From Chloracidobacterium sp. (GTDB lineage: Bacteria > Acidobacteriota > Blastocatellia > Pyrinomonadales > Pyrinomonadaceae), in contig JABTUB010000001.1 in the NCBI GenBank assembly GCA_015075585.1, positions 1,350,501 through 1,414,500 of the forward strand: a DNA stretch of 64,000 nt, in the 5' to 3' direction. A model generated the notes under the pieces. That model had not been told where the DNA came from and did no database searches. It worked only from the letters and a program-made list of their open reading frames with translations. Below are positions 46,222 to 55,397 of the stretch, in pieces. Positions within the stretch are counted from its first letter, which is position 1. Every line of letters starts with the position of its first letter. A program made the translations under genes and the position numbers.

Positions 46222-47047
46222 CGGCACGCACAAGCCACCACACAAGCCCGTGTCCGACATACACAAGTGCGAGTGCAAGAAGAGCGTATCTGGAATACCA
46301 GTAAATGAACATCCCGAGGCCTGCGAGCAGTACGACGAGCAGAATGCCTTGCGGTGCGGCACCGGCGGTCTTCATGCTTGAATAACGGATCTTGCTGACC
46401 ATCAGTACGCCGAGGACGGCGATCAACGCGAGCAAAGCTCCGCCGTAATATTGAGCAGTGGTAAGGCCATACGATATGAGCGGTTGTGGCGAGAAGTGAA
46501 CGAGCGCCGCCAGAAGTCCGCCTGCGGGCGGTATTGGCAGCCCGACAAAGTTCTTCTTATCGAGTTTCGCCGCGCCTTCTTCGAGGACGCGCGGACGCGT
46601 CGCCTGCAAATTGAAGCGTGCAAGGCGAAAAGCACCGCACATCAAATAGCCGAAAAGGACAAATACGGCAAGCTTATGCTGAAAGCTGCCTTCATCGTAA
46701 ATTCCGCCGAATGCCCACGCATACATCAGCGCGGTCGGTGCAATGCCGAACGTCAGCACATCCGCAAGCGAATCGAACTGAACGCCGATCTCGGTCGCCG
46801 TTCGGGTGGCCCGGGCGACACGTCCGTCAACCGTATCGAACAAAATCGCAAGCCCGATGCCGATCGCCGCCAGATTGAAGTATCGAGAAGCGGCCTCCGG
46901 ATCGATGAACGACGCGTGAAAGCCTTTAATTGACGTTAGGACCGTCAGAAATCCCATCGCCACGTTTGCCGCCGTAAACAGCGTGGGAATAACGTAAAGC
47001 CCCTTTTTGAGGCCACGATGAGCTGGTAATTGTTCGTTTTCCTGCAT
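46184..47047 (-). CDS. pssA: CDP-diacylglycerol-serine O-phosphatidyltransferase
   Basis: PssA makes phosphatidylserine from CDP-diacylglycerol and serine. The 287-residue product has several membrane helices and the complete CDP-alcohol phosphotransferase motif (DGRVARATRTATEIGVQFDSLAD: DG, AR, G, D, D in order). I chose the ATG at 47047 (MQENEQLPAHRGLKKG); the open frame extends 43 codons further upstream into psd without family support. It follows psd on the same strand by 28 bases, so the two successive enzymes of phosphatidylethanolamine synthesis are paired. Confidence 0.94.
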   Translation of the reverse strand: MQENEQLPAHRGLKKGLYVIPTLFTAANVAMGFLTVLTSIKGFHASFIDPEAASRYFNLAAIGIGLAILFDTVDGRVARATRTATEIGVQFDSLADVLTFGIAPTALMYAWAFGGIYDEGSFQHKLAVFVLFGYLMCGAFRLARFNLQATRPRVLEEGAAKLDKKNFVGLPIPPAGGLLAALVHFSPQPLISYGLTTAQYYGGALLALIAVLGVLMVSKIRYSSMKTAGAAPQGILLVVLLAGLGMFIYWYSRYALLALALVYVGHGLVWWLVRAVTVKRNGGDRTQ

Positions 47048-47075
47048 TGGTAAGAAAAAGGCGGAATCTTCGTTC

Positions 47076-47681
47076 TTAGCGGCCGTCGAGCTTTGCGATG
47101 ATCGATTCGCCGCCCTTGACCTTATCGCCAACAGCCACGCAGATATCAGCGTGGGCAGGCAGCACAACATCGGCACGAGAGCTGAATTTGATCAGGCCGA
47201 ATTTTTGGCCGCGTTCAAGATGTTCGCCTGCACCGGGCCAGCAGACAATTCGCCGAGCAACTATACCCGCGATCTGTGTACAGGCAACATTTACACCCTC
47301 ACCTTCGATGCGGAGTGTGTTCCGCTCATTGACGAAGCTCGCGTTGTCGTTCGTCGCCGGCATCTTTTTTCCGCGAATGTAGTCGATCGACGTAATGGTG
47401 CCTGCTATCGGTGATCGGTTTATATGAACGTCGAATGGCGACATAAATACGCTGATGACGATCTCGCTGCCGCTCTTATCGATCCTTGTTACGCGTCCGT
47501 CCGCCGCTGATACTACGAGGCCGCTGCCCTCAGGGATCGATCGCCGCGGGTCACGAAAGAAATATGCCATAAATGCAGTAAGAAGCAGAAACGCTGCTGC
47601 AGGTATCCACAAATGCAGCATCGCGAATACTATCACGGCAGCAAACGGGATGATCACAAATGGAATTCCTTCACGCACCAT
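47076..47681 (-). CDS. psd: Phosphatidylserine decarboxylase, short type
   Basis: Psd makes phosphatidylethanolamine and matures by self-cleavage into alpha and beta chains with a pyruvoyl group. The 201-residue product begins with two hydrophobic segments (about 5-40), has FFRDPRR, FMSPFDVHINRSP and SFVNERN as in the short bacterial form, and ends with the cleavage region GLIKFSSRAD. In the family this site is FGSR, with cleavage before Ser; here Gly is replaced by Ser167, so the bond would be Ser167-Ser168. It is immediately upstream of pssA. Confidence 0.93.
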   Translation of the reverse strand: MVREGIPFVIIPFAAVIVFAMLHLWIPAAAFLLLTAFMAYFFRDPRRSIPEGSGLVVSAADGRVTRIDKSGSEIVISVFMSPFDVHINRSPIAGTITSIDYIRGKKMPATNDNASFVNERNTLRIEGEGVNVACTQIAGIVARRIVCWPGAGEHLERGQKFGLIKFSSRADVVLPAHADICVAVGDKVKGGESIIAKLDGR

Positions 47682-47720
47682 AAAGACGTTCGTTAAATAC
47701 TATCTGAGTTGAGGGCTAAC

Positions 47721-47749
47721 AAAAAGCCCGGCGACACGCGCCGCCGGGC
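47721..47749 (-). terminator. Terminator between the small membrane protein gene and psd
   Basis: On the minus strand GCCCGGCG (47742-47749) pairs with CGCCGGGC (47726-47733) around an 8-base loop, followed by TTTTTGTTAG. It ends the transcript of the small membrane protein before psd. Confidence 0.88.
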
Positions 47750-47776
47750 GAAAGAGGAGGATCGTATGAAGAAACG

Positions 47777-47995
47777 TCAGGCCCGAACAGGGTTATCCTT
47801 TGCGTAGCTGTACGCACACCATGCCGCGATCACATGGACCAAAAGGCCCAAAGTGCCAACGGAACCGATCCAGGAGATGCCTGTGAAAAGTAACCATATT
47901 ATACCGATAAATATCCTACCGTTATATATTTGGCCGATCCCAGGGATCAGTAAGCTAAGTATGCCTGCCAGTAAAGGTTCCCTCATCGAGACCAT
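47777..47995 (-). CDS. Small TM2-like membrane protein
   Basis: The 72-residue product has two or three hydrophobic segments and the pattern LLIPGIGQIYNGRIFIGIIWLLF, typical of small TM2-like proteins of unknown role. GGAGG lies 5 bases before the ATG at 47995, which decides the start; a GTG at 48007 overlaps that site. It is flanked by the ZIP transporter gene upstream and a terminator downstream. Confidence 0.75.
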   Translation of the reverse strand: MVSMREPLLAGILSLLIPGIGQIYNGRIFIGIIWLLFTGISWIGSVGTLGLLVHVIAAWCAYSYAKDNPVRA

Positions 47996-48054
47996 TCGCG
48001 CCTCCACGTTATTGATATACGCCGAACCGCCGTAAATGTTTCAGAAAATATTCA

Positions 48055-48864
48055 TTACTCCATTGTAGCGTGGAGCAATTGATGCGTCATAAAAAAGAGT
48101 GCAACACCGGCGAACACCGACAGCGACACCAGAGGATTCTTGCCGCCATGATGATTGACCTCAGGTATCAGATCGCTTGCGGATACATAAAGGGCGATGC
48201 CGCCGGCAAAAGGTAGTGCGTAGGCTACCGAAAATCCGGCCGCAGGCCCCGCAAGATAGAATGCGATAACGCCTATGAGGGTTACGACGCCGATCAGGGA
48301 AGTGGCCGCGAGCACTTCACGCATTCCTTTGCCTGCGGCAGTTATCATCGATCCGATCGTAAAACCTTCAGGGAACTTGTGGAGGAACACGGCGATAAAG
48401 ACGAGCGTACCGGTTCTCATATCGATCTCAGATGCCGCAGCTATCGAAACTCCGTCAAAAAAGGTGTGGATAAGAAGGCCCGCAACCGCAGTGTATGCAG
48501 TTCGCGGCAATATCATTTCGTGATCATGGTCGTCGCAATGCATTTCACCACCGAGGTGCAGATGCGGAGCGACCGTATGCTCGAAGAATTGCGTTATCAA
48601 ATATCCCGCAAGTACAAGAAGCATCGGGCCAAGCAGACTTGCTGACGAACTTCCCGCTTGTCTCTGCCATTCCTCCATCGAGCGCGGCAGTATCTCGATG
48701 AACGTTACGGCAAGCATAAAACCTGCGCCAAGGGCGAGCAGATATTTCAGCCAGCGGTTGTACCGCTTGTGAAAGGCTTTCGGCGACAGCACAAGCCCGC
48801 CAAGGATATTGGCAAGAGCCGCGAGAAGGCCGAAGATCAGTAATTTTATGAACGTCGTATCCAC
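48055..48864 (-). CDS. ZIP-family divalent metal transporter
   Basis: ZIP proteins carry zinc, iron or other divalent metals into the cytoplasm. The 269-residue product has about eight membrane helices, a histidine-rich loop (HLHLGGEMHCDDHDHE, about 101-116) and the metal-path motifs HTFFDGVSIA and HKFPEGFTIG. Transport direction and metal cannot be told by reading. It is divergent from the cell-division cluster. Confidence 0.93.
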   Translation of the reverse strand: MDTTFIKLLIFGLLAALANILGGLVLSPKAFHKRYNRWLKYLLALGAGFMLAVTFIEILPRSMEEWQRQAGSSSASLLGPMLLVLAGYLITQFFEHTVAPHLHLGGEMHCDDHDHEMILPRTAYTAVAGLLIHTFFDGVSIAAASEIDMRTGTLVFIAVFLHKFPEGFTIGSMITAAGKGMREVLAATSLIGVVTLIGVIAFYLAGPAAGFSVAYALPFAGGIALYVSASDLIPEVNHHGGKNPLVSLSVFAGVALFFMTHQLLHATME

Positions 48865-48965
48865 GTTTGGTTAAATCCTACGATACCGCGCGTTCGAACG
48901 TGAAACCGATAAGCGCGCAATTCTCAGGAATATTAAAATTTTCGCCTCAGCGTTTAAGATTTTTC

Positions 48966-48995
48966 TTGACATGCTTAAGCGCTTAACCGTAGAAT
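48966..48995 (+). promoter_or_regulatory. Sigma-70-type promoter ahead of the division/cell-wall cluster
   Basis: TTGACA (48966-48971) and TAGAAT (48990-48995) match the -35 and -10 consensus with an 18-base spacer; the -35 box is perfect. RNA would start near 49002, giving a leader of about 237 bases before rsmH. It is the best promoter-like element in the window and the most likely start of the cluster transcript. Confidence 0.75.
48975..48986. repeat. Perfect 12-base palindrome inside the promoter spacer
   Basis: TTAAGCGCTTAA lies exactly between the -35 and -10 boxes of the promoter at 48966-48995. A half-like copy (GCGTTTAAG) lies about 20 bases upstream. A dyad in this place is where a repressor dimer would block RNA polymerase. 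The owner is unknown. Confidence 0.6.
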
Positions 48996-49238
48996 GTCCA
49001 TTAGCATTTGGCCCGAAAAAAAGAGACCCAAAAAACTGAACGCACAGAATGCGCACACTTGCTTAAATATTAGTAAAGGGATTTTTGACAGGGCCGGCCC
49101 GATGTGGATCTCAGGTATCGAAAAAGCGTAGAACAAACGTATTCGCGGCTAGGGGGACACAACAATACTTTACAGTTCGATAATTTGAACATTATGGCCC
49201 TTTTGGGCTGTGCCAAGGCGGTAGTTTGCTCTTTGAAG
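48996..49238 (+). other. Leader region of the division/cell-wall cluster
   Basis: Between the ZIP gene and rsmH lie 374 bases without a supported gene. After the promoter the stretch contains a second TTGACA (49085-49090) followed at once by a perfect palindrome GGGCCGGCCC (49091-49100), but no -10 box at the right distance. The frame is open from an ATG at 49104 into rsmH, yet the extra residues look non-coding. No mraZ and no TGGGA-type MraZ boxes are seen. Confidence 0.5.
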
Positions 49239-50186
49239 ATGCAGCACGATCTAGCCGATTTTACGCACGAGCCGGTACTACTGAACGAAGTGCTGGAGAT
49301 GCTCGATGCCAAAAAAGGCGGTGTCTATGTCGATGCGACGCTGGGGCTTGGCGGACATACGGAAGCCATTCTTGCTGCGAACGATCAAAATGTGGTGATC
49401 GGCCTTGACCAAGATGGCGAAGCGATACGCCGTGCAGCGGAGCGGCTGCGGCCCTACGGCAAGCGTTTCCGGGCGGTGCACGCGAATTTTTCTGCAATAG
49501 CGTCTTTGGCAGATGTCGAAAGTGCGGACGGCTTAGTGGCAGATCTTGGCGTTTCATCAATGCAGCTTGACGACTCCGGCCGCGGGTTCAGCTTTCGAGC
49601 CGATGCCCCGCTCGATATGCGAATGGATACGGATACGGGAGTGCCGACCGCGGCCGACCTTTTGGCCGAAGCCGATGAGTCCGAGATTGCCGACATCATC
49701 TACCGGTTCGGCGAGGAGCGGCATTCTAGGCGTATCGCACGCCGGATAGTTGAAAAGAGGAACACGGGCGAGCCTGTTAAAACCACGCGGGAGCTGGCCG
49801 AATTGGTACGGAAGGCGATCGGGCGCGGCGGCCGAGAACGAGTACATCCTGCGACGCGAACATTCCAAGCGTTGCGTATCGCGGTGAATAATGAGATCGA
49901 GATCATAAGGCCTTTCATACATGATTCGATCAGGGTTTTGAAACCGAGCGGAATTCTTGCTGTCATAACGTTCCATTCGTTAGAGGACAGAGTCGTAAAA
50001 AGAGAATTCCAACTGCTTTCGGGCAAGTGCCAATGCCCGCCGCGTATGCCGCAATGCATGTGCGGAGCCGAAAAAAAGGTAGAGCTATTGACAAAAAAGC
50101 CCATCGTTCCGAGCGGCGATGAGATTGATCGGAACGCTCGGTCGCGAAGCGCGAAATTGCGAGTTTGCCGAAAGGTAAGCCATTGA
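49239..50186 (+). CDS. rsmH: 16S rRNA C1402 N4-methyltransferase RsmH (MraW)
   Basis: RsmH methylates C1402 in the decoding centre. The 315-residue product has THEPVLLNEVLEML near the start, the SAM-binding loop DATLGLGGHTEAIL, ADLGVSSMQLDDSGRGFSFRADAPLDMRMD, HPATRTFQALRIAVN and TFHSLEDRVVKREF. A cysteine cluster near the end (CQCPPRMPQCMCG) is common in the family. I chose the ATG at 49239; ATGs at 49104 and 49194 are in frame but give sequence unlike the family. It opens the division cluster. Confidence 0.95.
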   Translation: MQHDLADFTHEPVLLNEVLEMLDAKKGGVYVDATLGLGGHTEAILAANDQNVVIGLDQDGEAIRRAAERLRPYGKRFRAVHANFSAIASLADVESADGLVADLGVSSMQLDDSGRGFSFRADAPLDMRMDTDTGVPTAADLLAEADESEIADIIYRFGEERHSRRIARRIVEKRNTGEPVKTTRELAELVRKAIGRGGRERVHPATRTFQALRIAVNNEIEIIRPFIHDSIRVLKPSGILAVITFHSLEDRVVKREFQLLSGKCQCPPRMPQCMCGAEKKVELLTKKPIVPSGDEIDRNARSRSAKLRVCRKVSH

Positions 50187-50222
50187 CACCATTTAACTTA
50201 AGTACCTTTGGAGGAAGCCTAA

Positions 50223-50699
50223 ATGACCGTTCGAAGATCACGATCCGGAAAGGAGAATACTGAACCGAGGCTGAGGGCCTGCAAAATGTATGTCGGAATT
50301 GGCACCGTCTTGGCCGTCGTTATCGCCGGCGCACTATTTTCGAGTTGGCAGCATTTTTCGTCATGGGACTACAGCATGCGGAACTCCAGGCTCCGTGATC
50401 AGATCAACAAGCTCGAAAGCGAGCAGCGCAGGCTGATCGTGGCTCGCGAGGTCGCTCTCTCGCCCGCCGCGGTAAAACGTACTTTTTCTAAGATCGAATC
50501 GCGGAACTCGGTCATTCCGGCCGTTGAGAGCAAGGCTGACAACAGCACTCCCGCCATGGCTTCAACGACGAAGATCGAGCGAACGGTGGATTCAAAACCG
50601 ACGAATGCACCGCCGGTAAGTGTTGCCGTCAAGGCTAATGTCACAAAAACGCGTACGGAGACACTTAACCACATCGCAGCCCGGATGGCGGCCGAATAG
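50223..50699 (+). CDS. ftsL: FtsL-like cell-division protein
   Basis: The 158-residue product has a basic cytoplasmic start, one membrane helix (about 23-42) and a short coiled coil (RNSRLRDQINKLESEQRRLIVAREVALSP), then a long Ser/Thr/Ala/Lys-rich tail. That plan and its place between rsmH and ftsI identify FtsL, which bridges FtsB/FtsQ to the septal synthase. Sequence identity in this family is always low; the roughly 75-residue disordered tail is longer than usual. Confidence 0.85.
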   Translation: MTVRRSRSGKENTEPRLRACKMYVGIGTVLAVVIAGALFSSWQHFSSWDYSMRNSRLRDQINKLESEQRRLIVAREVALSPAAVKRTFSKIESRNSVIPAVESKADNSTPAMASTTKIERTVDSKPTNAPPVSVAVKANVTKTRTETLNHIAARMAAE

Positions 50700-50731
50700 G
50701 CCCGCTCTAGGGCCCTTTGATCTATAAAATT

Positions 50732-52765
50732 ATGGCCGGACCAAAGCAAAAAGGTAAAAAGGATTCAGCACAGGCCGTGTTCACACGGTTCATGCTCATC
50801 GTGGGATTTTTCGCGATCTGGTTTCTCGGTGTCGCAGTGCGATTGGTCCATTTGCAGGTAGATCAGCACGAATGGCTCAGCGCCCGTGCGGAAAGCCAGC
50901 GGCAGGATCATAAACGAAGCAAACTGCTGCGTGGAACGATTTACGACAGGGACGGACGGCCTTTGGCGATGAGTGTGCGGGCACAGACCCTCTATGCGGA
51001 CCCGCGCGAGATCAATGACGTTGCGGCCACAGCGAAGGCGATATCAAAGGTGATCAAGTTCGATGCACAGCGCTTTATTCAACAGGTCAACGAGGCGAAA
51101 GAAAAGAATCGCCGTTATGTTGTCGTCGCCCGAAAGCTGGATGATGCGACAGTAGAAAAGGTGAACGGGTCTTTGGTGAATGCTGCGCTGAAAAAAGGTG
51201 ATCTGCCTCGATTTGAGGGCCTGCATTGGACGGACGATCAAGTTCGTAATTATCCATACGGGCCGATGGCCGCACAGGTCGTCGGATTTAACAATTTAGA
51301 TGATGCCGGGGTGGGTGGTGTCGAGCAGTCTCAAGATAAGATCCTTCAAGGCCCAGTAATAAGAACGATACAAGAACGCGACCGCTTGGGCCGCGTCTAT
51401 GACGAGATGGTGGAGGAGCGCGGGCGGCCGGGCGATGTAACGCTGACAATAGGCGTGACGTTGCAGAATAAGGTCGAACAGGCGCTGGAACAAGGCGTCA
51501 GGAACGCAGACGCAAAGAGCGGAATGGCAATAGCGATCTCACCAAAGACGGGCGAGGTGCTTGCGATGGCGAATTATCCGAGCTTTGACCCGAATGCGCT
51601 CGGCGAAGCGTTGCCGCCGAACGCGATGAACCACATCATTCAAAGCGTTTATTCGCCGGGCTCCGTGATGAAGCTCGTAACATACGGATCTGCGCTGGAA
51701 AAGAAATTGATCACGCCTAATGATATGGTTGATGCCGGTAACGGCTCGATCGAGGTAGCAGGGCATCGCTTTACTGACTCACATCATGTCGGGAAAGTTA
51801 CTTATGCCGAAGCGTTGGCACATTCGAGCAATGTTTGTGCGATCAAAACAGGCCTGCGTGTCGGAAAAGAAGACTTTTTCGCGATGCTCTCGAACATGGG
51901 TTTTGGAGCGAGAACCGGTATCGAACTTCCGGGCGAAACCGGTGGAATTGTACGCCCGCCCGAGCGTTGGAATGGCGATTCGCTCGCGTCGATGTCGATA
52001 GGTTACGAGATAGGCGTGAACGCTTTGCAAATGGCTACCGCATTTGCGACCATAGCAAACGACGGAGTCAAGATACGCCCGCATATTATCAAGGAAGTGC
52101 ATAAACCTGATGAAGCGCCGGTAAGGACAGACGCTGAAAGTGTGAGGATCGTAAGCCCTGAAACCGCTCGAGATCTGCGGACAATGCTGCGGCAGGTCGT
52201 GCTTACCGGTACGGGAAAACGAGCTCAATTGAACGGCTACACGTCCGCCGGAAAGACCGGAACGGCGTGGAAGTTCAATTCTGTCAGCAAGTCTGTTGAC
52301 CGGAGCAAATATATCTCGTCATTCATAGGAATGGCGCCCGCTGAAGATCCGCAGGTGGTCATCGCGGTTGTGATCGATGAGCCGAAGAGTGGCGCTCGTG
52401 ACGGCGGTGGGGTTGCAGCTCCGATTTTCAAAACGATCGCTGAACAGATACTGCCCGAGCTGGGCATACAGCCCGATTCGTCCGCGGTTAAGCCGACCGC
52501 TGCTCCGGCACAGATCGAATCTGAGGCGCCGGCAACGCCGCTTTCAGTGCGAACAACTGCGGCTGACACAATGTCCGGGAAAAAGCCGGCTGCAAAACCG
52601 GGTTCGAGAACGGATATAGGCGACGCAGTGAAGCAAACCGCTCCGTCGGCCCCAAAGGCGGAAGCGAAGTCAAAGCCCGCTACCGGCGGAAAGCAGGCTC
52701 GGACCAACAGAGTTGAGGCCGTGCCTGAAAAAAGGAGGTCATCCGGAAGAGCCGGAGTAACTTGA
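50732..52765 (+). CDS. ftsI: Septal peptidoglycan transpeptidase (PBP3/FtsI)
   Basis: FtsI crosslinks septal peptidoglycan. The 677-residue product has one membrane helix (about 17-38), the dimerisation part starting RGTIYDRDGRPLA, and the transpeptidase motifs SVMK (Ser311, Lys314), SSN (Ser365-Asn367) and KTG (508-510). The last 97 residues (581-677) are Ala/Pro/Lys-rich with no PASTA domain and no homology I can name. I took the ATG at 50732; a TTG five codons earlier is possible. Its stop overlaps the murF start (TTGA). No murE follows. Confidence 0.95.
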   Translation: MAGPKQKGKKDSAQAVFTRFMLIVGFFAIWFLGVAVRLVHLQVDQHEWLSARAESQRQDHKRSKLLRGTIYDRDGRPLAMSVRAQTLYADPREINDVAATAKAISKVIKFDAQRFIQQVNEAKEKNRRYVVVARKLDDATVEKVNGSLVNAALKKGDLPRFEGLHWTDDQVRNYPYGPMAAQVVGFNNLDDAGVGGVEQSQDKILQGPVIRTIQERDRLGRVYDEMVEERGRPGDVTLTIGVTLQNKVEQALEQGVRNADAKSGMAIAISPKTGEVLAMANYPSFDPNALGEALPPNAMNHIIQSVYSPGSVMKLVTYGSALEKKLITPNDMVDAGNGSIEVAGHRFTDSHHVGKVTYAEALAHSSNVCAIKTGLRVGKEDFFAMLSNMGFGARTGIELPGETGGIVRPPERWNGDSLASMSIGYEIGVNALQMATAFATIANDGVKIRPHIIKEVHKPDEAPVRTDAESVRIVSPETARDLRTMLRQVVLTGTGKRAQLNGYTSAGKTGTAWKFNSVSKSVDRSKYISSFIGMAPAEDPQVVIAVVIDEPKSGARDGGGVAAPIFKTIAEQILPELGIQPDSSAVKPTAAPAQIESEAPATPLSVRTTAADTMSGKKPAAKPGSRTDIGDAVKQTAPSAPKAEAKSKPATGGKQARTNRVEAVPEKRRSSGRAGVT

Positions 52766-54231
52766 AACTCGCAGATGTTATCAACGCAATAGGCGGTGAA
52801 GCGCCTGATCTTGATCAAGCATTGGCCGGTCTTGATACCATGTCGTTCGTTATCGACTCGCGTGAGGTCAAGACGGGCGATGTTTTTTTCGCGCTTTCGC
52901 AGCCGGAATATGCGGATAACGGATTCAATGGTGATTTTGATGATTCGACACGATATGCGGCATCGGCACTCGACGCAGGGGCGGCGGCAGTTGTGCTGCG
53001 GCGCGACCGTTTCGATGAATACGCGCTAGAGCTTGCACCTCATACGGGCCGCTTGATCTATGTTGATGATGCGATCGCTGCTCTCCAGCGTCTTGCCCGT
53101 GCAGTGTATCGCATTTGGGGCGGAAAGGTCGTTGCGGTCACCGGAAGTGCGGGAAAGACGACCGCCAAGGAGCTTACGGCACACGTGCTCGCTGCATCGG
53201 GACGTAAAACGCTGAAAAATATCAAGAATTACAATAACGGCCTCGGCCATCCGCTGACGGTACTCAAGCTCGCGGCTGAGCCTGATCACGATGTTGCGGT
53301 TCTTGAGATGGGAATGTCCACACCGCTTCACGAGATCGAGCGGCTGTGTAACATAACGCCGCCTGACGTAGCCGTGGTTTTGAACGTCTTGCCGGTACAT
53401 CTTGAGCATCTCGGCACTATCGAGCGTATCGCAGAGGCGAAGGCAGAGATCGTTGAGGGAATGAAACCCGGCGGCACTGCTGTTCTGAACGCTGATGACC
53501 CGCGCGTCGCCGCAATGCGTTCTTTGTCGAAGGGCGATGTTCTGACCTTTGGTATTGATAATGATGCGGATGTGCGGGCGGTCGATATTTCGGTCGCCGG
53601 CTTTGCTTCTACAAGGTTTGATGTTTGCGTGGACGGGCAGCGGGCGAGCGTTGAATATCCGCTGAACGGCAAGCACAATATCCTGAATGCTTTGGCGGCA
53701 GCGGCGGTCGGTTACAGCTTTGGAATGACAGTGAGCGAGATCGCGAATGCACTTTCCACCGCCGAAGCTCCGCCTCAGCGCGGTGAGGTGCTAAAATTTG
53801 CCGATGGCTTCACGGTGATCAACGATACATACAACTCGAACCCCGACGCGCTGCTTTCGATGACACAAACGCTTATTGCAGGTTCACCTGCCACGGCCAG
53901 AAAAGTGGTTTTTGCGGGCGAAATGCTCGAACTTGGCGATGGATCCGCCGCAATTCATCGGCGAACGGGTGAACGGATCGGGGCAATGGGCATCGATGTA
54001 CTTGTCGGAGTACGCGGCAATGGGCGTGATCTTGCGGCTGGGGCGGCTGATGCAGGCATTGCGGATGTCAGATTTGCGGACGATTCGGCGATGGCTGCTG
54101 ATATTGCGCTGGAATTGCTCCGTTCGGGCGATGTCGTTTTACTCAAAGGGTCTCGCGGTGTACGAATGGAAAAGATCGTCGAGCGGCTGCTCGAAAGATT
54201 TGAGTTGGAGAAAAAGGCTGCGGCAAAGTAG
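52762..54231 (+). CDS. murF: UDP-MurNAc-tripeptide D-alanyl-D-alanine ligase
   Basis: MurF adds D-Ala-D-Ala to the cell-wall precursor. The 489-residue product begins at TTG inside the ftsI stop (MKLADVINAIGGE) with GGAG a few bases before. It has the Mur-ligase P-loop TGSAGKTTAKE, the MurF-specific NYNNGLGHPL, ADDPRV, NDTYNSNPDA and GEMLELG. These features separate it from MurE, which is missing here. The 18-base gap to mraY suggests one transcript. Confidence 0.96.
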   Translation: MKLADVINAIGGEAPDLDQALAGLDTMSFVIDSREVKTGDVFFALSQPEYADNGFNGDFDDSTRYAASALDAGAAAVVLRRDRFDEYALELAPHTGRLIYVDDAIAALQRLARAVYRIWGGKVVAVTGSAGKTTAKELTAHVLAASGRKTLKNIKNYNNGLGHPLTVLKLAAEPDHDVAVLEMGMSTPLHEIERLCNITPPDVAVVLNVLPVHLEHLGTIERIAEAKAEIVEGMKPGGTAVLNADDPRVAAMRSLSKGDVLTFGIDNDADVRAVDISVAGFASTRFDVCVDGQRASVEYPLNGKHNILNALAAAAVGYSFGMTVSEIANALSTAEAPPQRGEVLKFADGFTVINDTYNSNPDALLSMTQTLIAGSPATARKVVFAGEMLELGDGSAAIHRRTGERIGAMGIDVLVGVRGNGRDLAAGAADAGIADVRFADDSAMAADIALELLRSGDVVLLKGSRGVRMEKIVERLLERFELEKKAAAK

Positions 54232-54249
54232 CTGAAAAGTGACGTTCGA

Positions 54250-55392
54250 ATGCTTTACTTTCTGCTTTATCAATTGATCTTTAGAGAATACGGCCAGAAC
54301 AGCGAGTCGTATTTCTTCAAAGGCCTGAACGTTGTTCAGTACGTTACGTTCCGCACGGGCATGGCCACCATTACGTCACTGCTTCTTTCGCTGTTTCTCG
54401 GAAAATGGGTCATCAGGAAATTGCGTGATCTTAATGTCGGTCAGGAGATACGCGAAGAATTAAGCGAAGAACATCAGGCGAAAAAAGGTACACCGACAAT
54501 GGGCGGCGTGCTGATCATCGGGGCGGTAATGATCTCGTCGATCCTTTGGGCAAGGCTCGATAGCCTTTACCTTTGGCTTACCATCGGAGCGACCGGCCTG
54601 TTCGCATTTATCGGTTTTGCTGATGACTATATCAAAATAGTCAAAAAGCGGAGTCTCGGGCTTACTGAGCGGCAGAAACTGATCGGCCAACTCGTTACGG
54701 CTGTGCTGGTGTGGGCGGTGCTTTACCTTTTTACGAGCTATCCGTGGAATGTCAGCATTCCGTTCTTTAAGGATACTGCGCTGCCTCACGGCGTAAGCTA
54801 TGCCGGCCCTTTTATTTACCTTTTCTTTGTCGTGTTTATTCTGCTCGGCTCGTCGAATGCCGTTAATCTGACGGACGGGCTAGACGGCCTCGCTGCCAGT
54901 ATCACGCTCATCGCGATGTCGGCTTTGACCGCATTGACCTACGTTGCGAGCGACGCTCGATGGGCGGAACGCCTGGATATCACGCACAATCCCGCCGCCG
55001 GCGAACTGACCGTTTTCTGCGGCGCGATGGTCGGAGCCAGCTTGGGTTTTCTTTGGTACAATGCCCCGCCGGCCGAGGTTTTTATGGGCGATGTCGGCAG
55101 CCTCGCCATCGGCGGTGCCTTGGGCACCGTTGCGGTCCTGACCAAGCAGGAGTTCCTTTTGCCGTTCATCGGCGGCATCTTTGTGCTTGAAGCGGTCTCG
55201 GTGATCATTCAGAAGACTTTCTTCAAATTTACAAGACGAACATCCGGAGAAGGACGGCGATTCTTTCGGCAGGCGCCGATACATCACCATTTTCAAATGT
55301 CAGGCTGGAAGGAGCCGAAGATCGTCTTTCGCTTTGTGATCATAGCGATATTGTTCGCGTTGCTGAGTCTGGCGACGCTCAAATTGCGTTAG
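54250..55392 (+). CDS. mraY: Phospho-MurNAc-pentapeptide transferase
   Basis: MraY attaches the cell-wall precursor to undecaprenyl phosphate to form lipid I. The 380-residue membrane protein has the family's diagnostic stretches: [57 protein letters not shown] and [14 protein letters not shown] with the triple histidine. About ten membrane helices are visible. murD follows 5 bases after the stop. Confidence 0.97.
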   Translation: MLYFLLYQLIFREYGQNSESYFFKGLNVVQYVTFRTGMATITSLLLSLFLGKWVIRKLRDLNVGQEIREELSEEHQAKKGTPTMGGVLIIGAVMISSILWARLDSLYLWLTIGATGLFAFIGFADDYIKIVKKRSLGLTERQKLIGQLVTAVLVWAVLYLFTSYPWNVSIPFFKDTALPHGVSYAGPFIYLFFVVFILLGSSNAVNLTDGLDGLAASITLIAMSALTALTYVASDARWAERLDITHNPAAGELTVFCGAMVGASLGFLWYNAPPAEVFMGDVGSLAIGGALGTVAVLTKQEFLLPFIGGIFVLEAVSVIIQKTFFKFTRRTSGEGRRFFRQAPIHHHFQMSGWKEPKIVFRFVIIAILFALLSLATLKLR

Positions 55393-55397
55393 TTCCG

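Noticed and set aside
49085..49100. TTGACA followed by the palindrome GGGCCGGCCC as a second promoter for rsmH.
   Set aside because: No acceptable -10 box lies 16-18 bases downstream; the promoter at 48966-48995 is far better.
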